DNA from: Crassaminicella profunda
GTDB lineage: Bacteria; Bacillota; Clostridia; Peptostreptococcales; Thermotaleaceae
NCBI RefSeq assembly: GCF_019884785.1
Contig: NZ_CP082326.1
Span: 4,457,355 to 4,521,354, forward strand
Reading direction: 5' to 3'
DNA: 64,000 nt
The translations under genes were made by a program, and so were the position numbers. Below, piece after piece: positions 39,961 to 48,313 of this stretch (the stretch's first letter is position 1; every line of letters begins with the position of its first letter). The notes beneath the pieces were generated by a model, which saw only the letters and a program-made list of their open reading frames with translations, was not told the DNA's origin and did no database searches.

Positions 39961-40926
39961 ATGAAAAAATATATATCAGGACTTATTTTCGTTTTTATGA
40001 TAGGTGCAATATCAAAGTTGCTTAATGAATGGATGTCTCCTATCCTTCAATTAGAGGCATTAACCATTGGGATTGTACTAGGGATGGTGATTAAAAATAC
40101 ACTTGGCGTGAAGGAAAGCTTTAATCCAGGGGTGAAATTTTCTCTTAAAAAATTATTGAAGGTAGGAATCGTACTTTTAGGGTTTAAGCTAAACTTTTCT
40201 GCAATAGCTAATTTAGGACCTCGTGTATTATTTATGGTAATAGCTGTTGTTTGTAGTGTTTTGGTTTTTGTAAATCTATTGGGAAAAGTATTTAAAACAG
40301 ATACAAAACTAGCAACTTTAATTGGGGTAGGATCAAGTATTTGTGGCGCATCGGCAATTGTAGCTCTAACACCTTGTATAGATGCAAAAGAAGAAGATTC
40401 AGTACTTGCTGTATCTATTATATCTTTCTTAGGAGCTATAGGGGTTCTAGCTTACTCTGCTATTTCGGTAGTTTCTCCCATGACAGATATTCAATATGGT
40501 ATTTGGTCAGGGATTTCTTTGCAGGGGGTAGCCCATGCATTGGCAGCAGCTTTTGCAAGAGAAGGATCAGGAGAGATTGGTACTTTTGTAAAAATGGCAA
40601 GAGTACTTATGTTAGTACCTGTATCTATTATTTTAGGAATTGTTTTTAACCGATCAGGAGAAGGAAAAAGAGCAAGTTTCCCCATGTATGTATTGTACTT
40701 TATTGTAGCAGGAATAATATCTTCATTAGGTATTTTACCAGGATTTTTAGTAAACCTATTTACGAGGGTTAGTAGTTGGTTTATTCTTATGGCCATGATT
40801 AGTATGGGACTTATGGTAAATTTTAAAACCATTAAGGATAAAGGAATGAAAGTAATTGTTTTAGGATGTACTTTGTTTTCTATATTGTCTGTTTCGACCT
40901 ATTTTATTATTTTGAAGTTTTTCTAA
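39961..40926 (+). CDS. YeiH-family putative exporter
   Basis: About 321 residues, ten or so membrane spans, of the YeiH/UPF0324 family described as putative sulfate or anion exporters. Seen: GIVLGMVIKNTLGVKESFNP, KVGIVLLGFKLNFSAIANLG, GVGSSICGASAIVALTPCID, GISLQGVAHALAAAFAREGS and MGLMVNFKTIKDKGMK. The ATG at 39961 follows AGGAGGTG. It is probably controlled by the LysR protein encoded upstream. The substrate is not proven. Confidence 0.9.
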   Translation: MKKYISGLIFVFMIGAISKLLNEWMSPILQLEALTIGIVLGMVIKNTLGVKESFNPGVKFSLKKLLKVGIVLLGFKLNFSAIANLGPRVLFMVIAVVCSVLVFVNLLGKVFKTDTKLATLIGVGSSICGASAIVALTPCIDAKEEDSVLAVSIISFLGAIGVLAYSAISVVSPMTDIQYGIWSGISLQGVAHALAAAFAREGSGEIGTFVKMARVLMLVPVSIILGIVFNRSGEGKRASFPMYVLYFIVAGIISSLGILPGFLVNLFTRVSSWFILMAMISMGLMVNFKTIKDKGMKVIVLGCTLFSILSVSTYFIILKFF

Positions 40927-40930
40927 TAGA

Positions 40931-40970
40931 AAAAATAAAACACTCTTGAAAATTTTCAAGAGTGTTTTAT
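40931..40970. terminator. Bidirectional terminator
   Basis: Perfect AAAACACTCTTGAAAA / TTTTCAAGAGTGTTTT stem between convergent genes. Confidence 0.95.
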
Positions 40971-40985
40971 AATGATTATGATTTT

Positions 40986-42149
40986 TTATTTTTCAGTAGT
41001 TTTAAATTCTTCTTGTATATTATGTAAAAGATTATTGTTTTCTATGACGTCAACGGCAGTAAGTACTAAAGCACCAATGGTTTTTACCATATTTTCATAA
41101 GCAAAAGGTTGATTAGTAGCATCTCTAAATGTTGTTGTATGAGCAACAATAGGGTTTTGGCTGATACCAAAGTAAGGATGAATGGTAGGGCATACATGAC
41201 TTACATTTCCAGCATCTAATGAGCCATAGCTTTCTTTTGCTTCATGAATTTTTTCTACGCCTAATTTTTTTATGTTTTTACAATAAGCTTTAGATAAATT
41301 TTGATTGGTCACTAAATTATCATAGCTATATTCATAATTACAGATTTTAAGCTCTGTTCCAGCAGCTAGAGAGGCTCCTTTTGCACAATTTTTCACCTTT
41401 TCTACAAGCTCTTTTAAATAGCTTTTTGTTGTTGCTCTTACATAAAATTGAGCAATGGCTAGATCTGGAACTATGTTTGCAGCATGACCTCCTTCTTTTA
41501 TGATACCATGTATACGACAATCAGATTTTGTATGTTCTCTTAATGCGTTGATATTATTAAAAGTATTAATCACTGCATCTAGTGCATTGATCCCTTCTTC
41601 TGGGCATGCTGCTGCGTGGGCAGTTTTTCCTTTGAATGTAAACTCTATGGCTTCCATAGCTAAAGAATCTCCACTTTTATAGTGATGATCTGCTGGATGT
41701 GCCATCATAGCAACTGTAATATCATCAAAAGCACCTTTGTCTGCCATGTCTACTTTAGCGCCACAAGTTTCTTCTGCTGGAGTTCCAAATACGACTACCT
41801 TTCCGCCTATAGAAGAGAGCACTTTACTTAAAACAATGCCTGCACCAGTACTTGTTGTACCTAAGATATTATGACCACATCCATGACCGATTTCAGGTAG
41901 TGCATCATATTCTGCTAGATACCCTATAGTAGGACCCGGTTTTGAACCTTTAAATTCAGCACGAAAAGCTGTCTTTATGTCTAGATAATTTTCCTTAACA
42001 GCAAATCCGTGTTTTTTTAATAAATCAATATGAGCGTTGCAACTCTTTATCTCTTCATTTCCTAATTCAGGATTGTTTAAGATATACTCATTTAGAGTGA
42101 TCAATTCATTTTTTATTTCTTCAGTTAGTTGTGATACTTTTTTTATCAT
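40986..42149 (-). CDS. M20 family amidohydrolase
   Basis: 387 residues of the M20 metallopeptidase superfamily, amidohydrolase (AbgB-like) branch, which cleaves N-acyl amino acids or peptides. Metal and catalytic residues: GHGCGHNILG near 93, GTPAEETCGAK near 122, AMMAHPADHHY near 150, and the dimerisation-domain stretch FKGKTAHAAACPEEGINALD. The C-terminal PTIHPYFGISQNPIVAHTTT holds the last metal ligand. It stands alone, ends at a shared terminator and is cytoplasmic. Substrate unknown. Confidence 0.93.
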   Translation of the reverse strand: MIKKVSQLTEEIKNELITLNEYILNNPELGNEEIKSCNAHIDLLKKHGFAVKENYLDIKTAFRAEFKGSKPGPTIGYLAEYDALPEIGHGCGHNILGTTSTGAGIVLSKVLSSIGGKVVVFGTPAEETCGAKVDMADKGAFDDITVAMMAHPADHHYKSGDSLAMEAIEFTFKGKTAHAAACPEEGINALDAVINTFNNINALREHTKSDCRIHGIIKEGGHAANIVPDLAIAQFYVRATTKSYLKELVEKVKNCAKGASLAAGTELKICNYEYSYDNLVTNQNLSKAYCKNIKKLGVEKIHEAKESYGSLDAGNVSHVCPTIHPYFGISQNPIVAHTTTFRDATNQPFAYENMVKTIGALVLTAVDVIENNNLLHNIQEEFKTTEK

Positions 42150-42283
42150 TTTACATTCCCCCCATTGAATAAGTCTTTTTTCTTATTATACTACCTAATC
42201 CCTTATGAATAATAATATTTTTTAAAGTAATTTTATGTATTCTTTTGATAGAAAGAATACCATCCAAAATTAAAGATAGTAGG

Positions 42284-42334
42284 TTGACAGATGATTTATT
42301 TAAATATATAATAATGATAATCAATATCATTTAG
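42284..42334 (+). promoter_or_regulatory. Promoter and Fur box of the DUF2325 gene
   Basis: TTGACA (42284-42289), 17-bp spacer, TATAAT (42307-42312), then GATAATCAATATCATTTAG (42316-42334), a Fur box matching the consensus at about 13 of 19 positions, in the transcription-start region. Confidence 0.85.
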
Positions 42335-42355
42335 AAAAATATAGGAGGGAAGAAA

Positions 42356-42664
42356 ATGACGGCATTAATCGTGGGCGGAGATCGGTTAGGAAGTATACCA
42401 CAGGTACTTAATGAAAGAGGGTTTGAGGATTATATTCATTGGACAGGACGGAAAAAAGGAATGAGAAATAAAACAATCCCTATGAATATTGACATGATTG
42501 TTGTTTTATATGATTTTATTGAACATAATTTAGCAAACATTATTAAAAAAGAATCAAAAAATATGGAAGTTCCATGTGTATTTGCCAAGAGAGCAGGAAG
42601 TGATTTAGCTATAAAGTTAGATATTTGTAAATATTGTAAGAAACCATGCAAAAGATGTATTTAA
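42356..42664 (+). CDS. DUF2325 family protein, Fur-box controlled
   Basis: 102 residues. The DUF2325 core is ALIVGGDRLGSIPQVLNERG and later MNIDMIVVLYDFIEHNLANI. The C-terminal Cys cluster CKYCKKPCKRC is a likely metal or iron-sulfur site. Family function is unknown. A sigma-A promoter and Fur box stand directly upstream, so it is probably induced by iron shortage. It is the first gene of the 42-51 kb iron region and ends at a terminator shared with the convergent diguanylate cyclase gene. Confidence 0.9.
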   Translation: MTALIVGGDRLGSIPQVLNERGFEDYIHWTGRKKGMRNKTIPMNIDMIVVLYDFIEHNLANIIKKESKNMEVPCVFAKRAGSDLAIKLDICKYCKKPCKRCI

Positions 42665-42668
42665 TCAA

Positions 42669-42708
42669 GAAAAGAGGAAGAAAATATAGTCATTTTCTTC
42701 CTCTTTTG
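42669..42708. terminator. Bidirectional terminator
   Basis: AAAAGAGGAAGAAAAT / ATTTTCTTCCTCTTTT perfect stem. Confidence 0.94.
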
Positions 42709-42712
42709 TTGA

Positions 42713-43810
42713 TTAATCTAAACATAAGATTTCTGCTGAACATTTAAATTGATTTTTTCCTAAGTGTTTTGCTTCGTATAAAAGGTTGTCTACTAATTCA
42801 ACAAAATTATGCTGATTAGAAGAAGAAGGAGCAATACTAGCACAACCTATTCCTCCACTGATAGTAATCTTTACTTCTTCCCTATTGATAAGAAAAATAT
42901 GATCTTCAATAGTTTTTCTTATTCTTTCACAAATTTTTTCTGCTTCTTGTATAGAGCTATTAGGAAAGATAATGGCGAATTCTTCTCCACCATATCTAGC
43001 AGCAATATCTGTTTTTCTGATATGATCATGAATCATTGAAGAAATTTCTTTTAAAATAGTATCTCCTGCTAAGTGTCCATAAGTATCATTTACTTTCTTG
43101 AAATTATCAATATCCATGATGGTTAGACAAAAGGGTGTATTTTTTGATTCTGAAATTTTTATAACATCTTTTAAATATTTATAGAAGCTTTTGTGGTTAT
43201 ACATATTAGTAAGATAATCTTTTGTTGCAATCTCATTGAGTACACTATTTTTTTCTTTGATTTCCTCGAACATAAATGAAATTTGTGATTGTAACCGATA
43301 CATTTCTTTTAAAATAGAAGCTAAAACATAGCTTAGTAAATAAAAAGAAAAAATATTCATAAGAAATTCTAGAGAAAATAAATTTTTGGGATTTTGTATC
43401 ATGACAATTACTCCGTAGCATAATGTAACAAAAGAACTAAATAAGTAAGCATTTTTATAATAGAATCGAACTGTTTGCAAGGTGATATAAATATAAAATA
43501 AATGAAATACAGGATAAAAAAAACCTTTTGATAAATATAAAAAAATAGTTAAAAATAGGCCATCTATAAAAGATAAGCATAAATTTGGATTGAAGTGATG
43601 GATATTTTGAAAATATGCTTTTCGAATAAAATAGATTACTAACATAGCTAAATAGAAGCCGTAAATAAATAAAAATTTTTTTATAGGAAGTAATAAACTA
43701 TTTAGAGGAAAGTGTTGAAAAGTTAAAATACTAAGTAGTAGTAAGATTAATTGTATACCTAGATAAAGCTCTTCTAACATTTTCATTCTAGAATTGTGAA
43801 TATCTAACAT
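42713..43810 (-). CDS. Diguanylate cyclase, Fur-box controlled
   Basis: 365 residues from ATG 43810 (AAGGAGATT upstream): about six membrane spans (residues 10-185), a short coiled coil, and a C-terminal GGDEF domain (about 200-355). The active-site motif is GGEEF in ARYGGEEFAIIFP; substrate-binding MDIDNFKKVNDTYGHLAGDT is intact. It should make c-di-GMP from two GTP. The product inhibition site R-x-x-D is not obvious. A Fur box (43841-43859) sits 30 bases before the start. An HD-GYP gene for c-di-GMP breakdown lies divergently, 190 bases away. Confidence 0.93.
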   Translation of the reverse strand: MLDIHNSRMKMLEELYLGIQLILLLLSILTFQHFPLNSLLLPIKKFLFIYGFYLAMLVIYFIRKAYFQNIHHFNPNLCLSFIDGLFLTIFLYLSKGFFYPVFHLFYIYITLQTVRFYYKNAYLFSSFVTLCYGVIVMIQNPKNLFSLEFLMNIFSFYLLSYVLASILKEMYRLQSQISFMFEEIKEKNSVLNEIATKDYLTNMYNHKSFYKYLKDVIKISESKNTPFCLTIMDIDNFKKVNDTYGHLAGDTILKEISSMIHDHIRKTDIAARYGGEEFAIIFPNSSIQEAEKICERIRKTIEDHIFLINREEVKITISGGIGCASIAPSSSNQHNFVELVDNLLYEAKHLGKNQFKCSAEILCLD

Positions 43811-43840
43811 GGGAAAATCAATCTCCTTTATCAAACAAAT

Positions 43841-43859
43841 GAAAATAATTATCATTTAT
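43841..43859 (-). promoter_or_regulatory. Fur box upstream of the diguanylate cyclase gene
   Basis: GAAAATAATTATCATTTAT matches the Fur consensus at about 13 of 19 positions, with the AATTATCATT core intact. Confidence 0.7.
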
Positions 43860-43956
43860 ATTGTAGAATACCCTATTATGCCTGTCAAGAGAAAAAGATG
43901 ACTCCCCAAATTTTAAAATTTATTTTACAGCAAAAGAATATTATGGTAGTATAAAT

Positions 43957-43975
43957 GAGAATGAATATCGTTGAT
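43957..43975 (+). promoter_or_regulatory. Weak Fur-like box upstream of the HD-GYP gene
   Basis: GAGAATGAATATCGTTGAT matches the Fur consensus at about 12 of 19 positions and is followed by GATAAC. Weak by itself, suggestive because of the neighbouring boxes. Confidence 0.45.
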
Positions 43976-43998
43976 GATAACGGAGGGAGGCTAAGGAA

Positions 43999-44613
43999 AT
44001 GGCATTGGCCTTTAAAAAAATCCATATGGAAATAATTCAAAAACAATTAAGAAGTAGTAGAATACAAAATAAATTTAGGATTCAAACGATTATACGTATG
44101 CTAGAAGAAAAAGATGGGTTTACCAAAAATCATTCATTGATGGTCGGAAGTTATGCAAAAATATTTGGACAGAAATTAGGGCTTTCTTCAGAGGATATAC
44201 AAGAATTAGAATATGCAGGAATTATTCATGATATAGGCAAAATAACTATTCCAGATAGAATATTATTAAAACAGTCAAAGCTTACTAAGGATGAGTATGA
44301 AATCATTAAAAAACATCCTTTTGAGGGATATAAAATTTTAAAGGAAATGAAAGCACCAAAGAATCTTTTACATTATGTTTTGTACCATCATGAAAGAGCA
44401 GATGGTAAGGGATATCCTTCAGGGTTAAAAGAAAAAGAAATTCCTTATAAAGTAAGGTTATTTAGTATTTGTGATGCCTATGAAGCTATGACTGGAGATC
44501 GTCCATATAGGGATATCTTATCTAAGGAAGAAGCATTAAAACGGCTAAAAATAGGAGCAGGTAGCCAATTTGATCAAAAATTAGTAGATTCATTTATAAG
44601 ATTATGTTTGTAA
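43999..44613 (+). CDS. HD-GYP domain protein (putative c-di-GMP phosphodiesterase)
   Basis: 204 residues, essentially one HD-GYP domain without receiver or membrane parts. Metal ligands: HSLMVGSYAKI near residue 47, HDIGKITIPDRILLK near 75, KKHPFEGYKIL, and the HHERADGKGYP signature near 130 (GYP present). SICDAYEAMTGDRPYR completes the set. It probably hydrolyses c-di-GMP to GMP, opposing the cyclase encoded divergently. The fur-like gene begins 18 bases after it, so the two are co-transcribed. Confidence 0.93.
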   Translation: MALAFKKIHMEIIQKQLRSSRIQNKFRIQTIIRMLEEKDGFTKNHSLMVGSYAKIFGQKLGLSSEDIQELEYAGIIHDIGKITIPDRILLKQSKLTKDEYEIIKKHPFEGYKILKEMKAPKNLLHYVLYHHERADGKGYPSGLKEKEIPYKVRLFSICDAYEAMTGDRPYRDILSKEEALKRLKIGAGSQFDQKLVDSFIRLCL

Positions 44614-44631
44614 GAGAGGAACATAATAAAT

Positions 44632-45111
44632 ATGAAAGTGGAAAATAAGTTGTCTAAAAATCAGTTAATTGTTTATCAAATATTTCAAGAAAATATATGT
44701 AAAAAGTTAAACATAAAAGAAATTATGGCATTGATTTATGAAAAAAATAAAAAAATAAGTCAAAGAACAGTATATAGAATTCTTGATGCTTTAATGAATA
44801 TAGGTAAAATTTATTGTAGTGATATGTATAAGGGAATGAGGAGTTTTGAATTAATCGAAAAGAATCATTGTTTGTTGATTTGTAAAGAATGCAAAGCTAC
44901 AAAGATCATCAATATAGGAAAACAATTTAAATTAGACCAAACACATATAAAAAACAAAAATATTAAAATTACTGGTGGATGGATAAAATTTTATGGATTA
45001 TGTAAAAAATGCATGGAAAAAAATTCAAAAGTAATTGACAATTATAATCAATTAGCATATAATATCGTCGAAAATGATAATTATAATCAACTAATAAATC
45101 GAAATGATTGA
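44632..45111 (+). CDS. Divergent Fur-family regulator
   Basis: 159 residues. The N-terminal winged helix (about 1-85) is recognisable: LSKNQLIVYQIFQENICKKL and ISQRTVYRILDALMNIGKIY. The C-terminal half keeps both structural Zn Cys pairs (CKEC and CKKC). The regulatory metal site is degraded: the usual HHDH before LIC reads NHCL, and the usual Ser-His-Arg before IYGLC is GGW. It may therefore sense something other than Fe(2+), or be constitutive. The last 27 codons overlap the promoter/operator of the feo operon that follows. Confidence 0.85.
   Translation: MKVENKLSKNQLIVYQIFQENICKKLNIKEIMALIYEKNKKISQRTVYRILDALMNIGKIYCSDMYKGMRSFELIEKNHCLLICKECKATKIINIGKQFKLDQTHIKNKNIKITGGWIKFYGLCKKCMEKNSKVIDNYNQLAYNIVENDNYNQLINRND
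45035..45093 (+). promoter_or_regulatory. Promoter and operator repeats of the first feo operon
   Basis: TTGACA (45035-45040), 17-bp spacer, TATAAT (45058-45063), all inside the 3' end of the Fur-family gene. ATTATAATCAA occurs twice (in GACAATTATAATCAATTA within the spacer, and GATAATTATAATCAACTA at 45076-45093). The same module is repeated at 48025-48150. Confidence 0.85.
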
Positions 45112-45152
45112 AAAAAGTTTTATATTGATTATATTAGATAGGAGGGTGTTAT

Positions 45153-45374
45153 ATGCCATTATCTATGGTAAATCCAGGGCAAGATGCTATTTTAAATGCG
45201 ATTAATTGGGGGCCAAAGTTAAAGAAAAAACTACAGGATATGGGTTTAACTCGAGGGGTTAAAATTAATGTTATATCTAATAATACGAATGGAGCCTTTA
45301 TTGTAAATGTAAGGGGGTCTAGGTTAGTTTTAGGTGGTGTGGTTACACAGCAAATTATGGTAGATATAGCATAA
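45153..45374 (+). CDS. feoA: FeoA-type protein 1 of the first feo operon
   Basis: 73 residues with the SH3-like FeoA fold: an N-terminal strand, LKKKLQDMGLTRGVKINVIS (the typical 'L..MG...G..' block), and VNVRGSRLVLGGVVTQQIMV. FeoA is a small cytoplasmic partner that modulates FeoB iron transport. The ATG has AGGAGGGTG. A second FeoA gene follows 28 bases later, then feoB. The order feoA-feoA-feoB is common in Clostridia. Confidence 0.93.
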   Translation: MPLSMVNPGQDAILNAINWGPKLKKKLQDMGLTRGVKINVISNNTNGAFIVNVRGSRLVLGGVVTQQIMVDIA

Positions 45375-45402
45375 TACATATTTGAAAGGGGAAGAAAATA
45401 GA

Positions 45403-45627
45403 ATGGGAAGAACATTAAAAGAATTACAGCCAAAGACAGGCGGAAAGATTATTAAAATACAAGGAACGGGTGCTGTAAAAAGAAGATTGATGGATATGGG
45501 TGTTGTTAGAGGAACAGAAATTTATATAGAAAAAAAAGCACCCTTAGGAGATCCCATCGAGGTAAAAGTAAAAGGATATAATCTTACTTTAAGAAAAGAA
45601 GATGCTGAAAAAATTATTGTAGAGTAG
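45403..45627 (+). CDS. feoA: FeoA-type protein 2 of the first feo operon
   Basis: 74 residues from ATG 45403 (AAAGGGGAAG upstream): LKELQPKTGGKIIKIQGTGA, VKRRLMDMGVVRGTEIYIEK, then VKVKGYNLTLRKEDAEKIIV. This is the canonical FeoA sequence pattern, closer to the consensus than the first copy. It is cytoplasmic and expected to contact FeoB. Ninety bases separate it from feoB, containing a weak hairpin (GACTTTGAAA/TTTCAAGGTC) that lacks a T-run and might tune the feoA:feoB ratio. Confidence 0.95.
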   Translation: MGRTLKELQPKTGGKIIKIQGTGAVKRRLMDMGVVRGTEIYIEKKAPLGDPIEVKVKGYNLTLRKEDAEKIIVE

Positions 45628-45717
45628 TTTGAGAAGACTTTGAAAATAAATTTCAAGGTCAATAATTTTGCATAAATATTGAGAATGATTTACATATTCA
45701 AATAAGGAGGAATATCA

Positions 45718-47757
45718 ATGTTGAGAAATATAACCATTGCGTTGGCGGGAAACCCCAATAGTGGTAAAACTACATTGTTTAATGCTTTTACTGGTGCTAG
45801 GCATTCTGTAGGAAATTGGCCTGGTGTTACAGTAGAAAAGAAAGAAGGAAAGCTACACCATAAAAACAACGAAATGATAGCAGTGGATTTACCAGGAACA
45901 TATAGCTTATCACCCTATTCATTAGAGGAAAAAATTTCAAGAAAGTATATTGTGGATGAATCGCCTGATGTAGTTGTAAATATTGTAGATGCTTCTAATA
46001 TTGAAAGAAACTTATATTTATCTATGCAGCTTATTGAGCTAGGAAAACCTGTTGTAATTGCTTTAAATATGTTAGACGTAGCACAAAGAAGAGGGCATAA
46101 GATTGATCATGAGAAGCTATCAAAGCTTTTAGGAGTACCAGTAGTCCCTATTATAGCAACACAAAAGAAGGGAATAGAAAAATTATTAGATACAGCTTTA
46201 GAAGTTGCTCATGGAAAAATAAAATATAATCCAAACCAAGTAGATTATGGAAAAGATGTAGAGAAAAAAATTAAAGAAACAATAGAAATGTTAAAAGGAC
46301 ATGTAGATATTTCGAAATTTAATCTAAGATGGTTAGCATTAAAGGTTATTGAAGAAGATGAAGAGATTTTAAATGAATTGAATCTTACACCACAGGTGGA
46401 AAATGATGAAATAGCAGTAACGGATGAATTTTCACTAGAAGATGACTATGAAAGCTTAGTTGCAGGTAGAAGATATACTTATATTACAAGTATTATTTCA
46501 AAAACGGTGAAAAAACCGAAGGATGAAGGATTAAATACATCTGATAAAATTGATAAAGTGCTTACAAATAAATGGTTAGGGCTTCCTATATTTGCGGGAC
46601 TTATGTATATTGTATTTTGGTTTACCTTCAACATTGGAAATATTTTCTTAGATCAAATTGATGGATGGTTTGGTACTTTTGGAGAAACCGTAGGAGCTTC
46701 TTTAGAAGGAGCTGTAGCACCTTGGTTACAATCATTAATTGTTGATGGTATTATAGGTGGAGTTGGTGGGGTGTTAACATTTGTACCCAATATTGTATTT
46801 TTATTTATTGCTATTTCAATCCTTGAAGATAGTGGATATATGGCGAGAGTAGCATTTATTATGGATAGAGCCATGAGGAAGATTGGACTTAGCGGTAAGG
46901 CATTTATTCCAATGCTTATGGGATTTGGTTGTTCTGTTCCAGCTGTAATGGGAACGAGAACTCTTGAAAATGAAAATGATCGTTTGGCATCTATACTTGT
47001 AGTGCCATTTATGTCTTGTGGGGCAAGAGCACCTATTTATATTTTATTTGCAGGCGTGTTTTTTCCAGGATATGAAAGTATTGTTACATTCTCCTTGTAT
47101 GTTTTAGGAATCGTTGTAGCTATTATGTGTGCATTGATTTTCAAGAAAACTTTATTTAAAGGAGAACAAAGCCCTTTTGTTATGGAGATTCCACCATACA
47201 AATTCCCCACTTTAGGAGGGACAGGAATTGCTGTATGGGAAAAAGCAAAAGGATATATTTTAAGAGCGGGTACAATTATCTTTGCAGCATCTGTGTTGAT
47301 TTGGTTTATATTAGGATTTAATTTCTCAGGACAAGTAGAGATGGTAGATAGTATTGGAGCAAGTATTGGTAAAATAGCAGCACCAATCTTTAGACCATTA
47401 GGATTTGGGTCTTGGCAAGCAGCTTTATCTCTTATTACTGGGCTTATGGCAAAAGAAGTAGTTGTAAGTAGTATGGCAGTGATCTATGGATTAGGAGAGG
47501 CTGTAGGAGAAGCTGCTATGGAGGGAGATGTTTTAGGCTTTGCAGGGGCGTTAAAAACTGCTGGATTTACAAGCCTTAGTGCATTATCTTTTATGGTATT
47601 CTCACTATTATATATACCGTGTCTAGCAGTAATTGGTGTAATTAAGAGAGAAACAAATTCATGGAAATGGACAGGATTTTCCGTTGGCTATACTTTTGTT
47701 GTTGCATGGGTAGTTTCATTCCTTGTATATCAAGTAGGCGGATTATTAGGATTTTAA
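45718..47757 (+). CDS. feoB: Ferrous iron transporter FeoB, first copy
   Basis: 679 residues. N-terminal GTPase domain (1-165): G1 AGNPNSGKTTLFNAF, G3 DLPGTYSLSP, G4 NMLD. The GDI-like helical part spans about 170-265. The membrane domain (about 285-679) has Gate motifs with GFGCSVPAVMGTRTL and PFMSCGARAPIYILFAGVFF. Both gate cysteines are present. It imports Fe(2+) across the cytoplasmic membrane. The ATG at 45718 follows AAGGAGG. A tiny Cys-rich membrane protein gene follows after 12 bases. Confidence 0.97.
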   Translation: MLRNITIALAGNPNSGKTTLFNAFTGARHSVGNWPGVTVEKKEGKLHHKNNEMIAVDLPGTYSLSPYSLEEKISRKYIVDESPDVVVNIVDASNIERNLYLSMQLIELGKPVVIALNMLDVAQRRGHKIDHEKLSKLLGVPVVPIIATQKKGIEKLLDTALEVAHGKIKYNPNQVDYGKDVEKKIKETIEMLKGHVDISKFNLRWLALKVIEEDEEILNELNLTPQVENDEIAVTDEFSLEDDYESLVAGRRYTYITSIISKTVKKPKDEGLNTSDKIDKVLTNKWLGLPIFAGLMYIVFWFTFNIGNIFLDQIDGWFGTFGETVGASLEGAVAPWLQSLIVDGIIGGVGGVLTFVPNIVFLFIAISILEDSGYMARVAFIMDRAMRKIGLSGKAFIPMLMGFGCSVPAVMGTRTLENENDRLASILVVPFMSCGARAPIYILFAGVFFPGYESIVTFSLYVLGIVVAIMCALIFKKTLFKGEQSPFVMEIPPYKFPTLGGTGIAVWEKAKGYILRAGTIIFAASVLIWFILGFNFSGQVEMVDSIGASIGKIAAPIFRPLGFGSWQAALSLITGLMAKEVVVSSMAVIYGLGEAVGEAAMEGDVLGFAGALKTAGFTSLSALSFMVFSLLYIPCLAVIGVIKRETNSWKWTGFSVGYTFVVAWVVSFLVYQVGGLLGF

Positions 47758-47769
47758 GGAGATGATTTT

Positions 47770-47925
47770 GTGGGGAATTTACTTACGTGGGTTCTTGGAG
47801 TAGGAATCATTGGTTTGGGTGTATATTGTTTGATAAAAGGTATAAAAAAAGAAGTTAATGGAACAGGATGCAGTAGCTGTAAAGGTTGTAGTTATCACAG
47901 TTGTTCATCTAGAAAAGAAGGATAA
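47770..47925 (+). CDS. FeoB-associated Cys-rich membrane protein (GTG start)
   Basis: 51 residues: one N-terminal membrane span (WVLGVGIIGLGVYCLI) and a short cytoplasmic tail with a Cys cluster, CSSCKGCSYHSC. GTG start at 47770, eight bases after AAGGAG. This small type is regularly found directly after feoB in Firmicutes, occupying the place of FeoC; it may bind iron or a cluster and regulate FeoB. Too short for routine gene calling. Confidence 0.85.
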   Translation: MGNLLTWVLGVGIIGLGVYCLIKGIKKEVNGTGCSSCKGCSYHSCSSRKEG

Positions 47926-47928
47926 ATA

Positions 47929-47968
47929 TAAAAACTTCCTTTGAGTTTTCTCAAGGGAAGTTTTTATT
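47929..47968 (+). terminator. Terminator of the first feo operon
   Basis: AAAAACTTCCTTTGAG / CTCAAGGGAAGTTTTT stem with TTTT loop. Confidence 0.9.
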
Positions 47969-48024
47969 ATTCACAGGAGATTGTTGGAAAGTATTAAAAC
48001 TAAATGCAGTAGTAAATAAGTTAT

Positions 48025-48150
48025 TGTAAAAAGTGAATGGAAAAAAATATAAAAACCATTGACAATTATAATCAATTGGCATATAATATCGTTGAAACTG
48101 ATAATTATAATCAACTAGTGAATATGAACAAATGAAAAAAAGTTACATTG
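48025..48150 (+). repeat. Second copy of the feo promoter/operator module
   Basis: This interval matches 45001-45130 with few changes: TGTAAAAAGTGAATGGAAAA (against TGTAAAAAATGCATGGAAAA), the -35 TTGACA (48059-48064), 17-bp spacer, TATAAT (48082-48087), and GATAATTATAATCAACTA (48100-48117). The first part derives from the coding 3' end of the Fur-family gene but is no longer in a frame. The copy faces the DtxR gene, so it may add a second promoter to it, or be a relic of a duplicated fur-feo segment. Confidence 0.88.
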
Positions 48151-48210
48151 ATAAATATAAGTTGAAATAATGAATCAATTGTGGAAAGCGATAAAAGTAG
48201 TAATAGTTTC

Positions 48211-48261
48211 TTGACAAAGCCTCTCTACAAGTATAGAATACATTTGTTAACTAAGGTTAAC
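48211..48261 (+). promoter_or_regulatory. Promoter and DtxR-type operator before the dtxR gene
   Basis: TTGACA (48211-48216), 17-bp spacer, TAGAAT (48234-48239), then GTTAACTAAGGTTAAC (48246-48261). The operator resembles the TTAGG-TTAACCT-type sites of DtxR regulators and nearly equals the site at 49054, suggesting autoregulation. Confidence 0.85.
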
Positions 48262-48313
48262 TTTATAGTTTTCTTGTAATATCAGATGATGTATATGATA
48301 TATGGGAGGAAAA

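Noticed and set aside
40341-40649. Overlapping 102-codon frame inside the YeiH gene
   Set aside because: It is a shifted-frame shadow of a membrane protein gene with no ribosome site.
45637-45661. Hairpin between the second feoA and feoB as a terminator
   Set aside because: The stem has no T-run and the downstream feoB clearly belongs to the operon; kept only as a possible tuning element.
46653-46874. Minus-strand frames inside feoB and other long genes
   Set aside because: They have no ribosome sites or sensible composition and lie opposite strongly conserved coding sequence.
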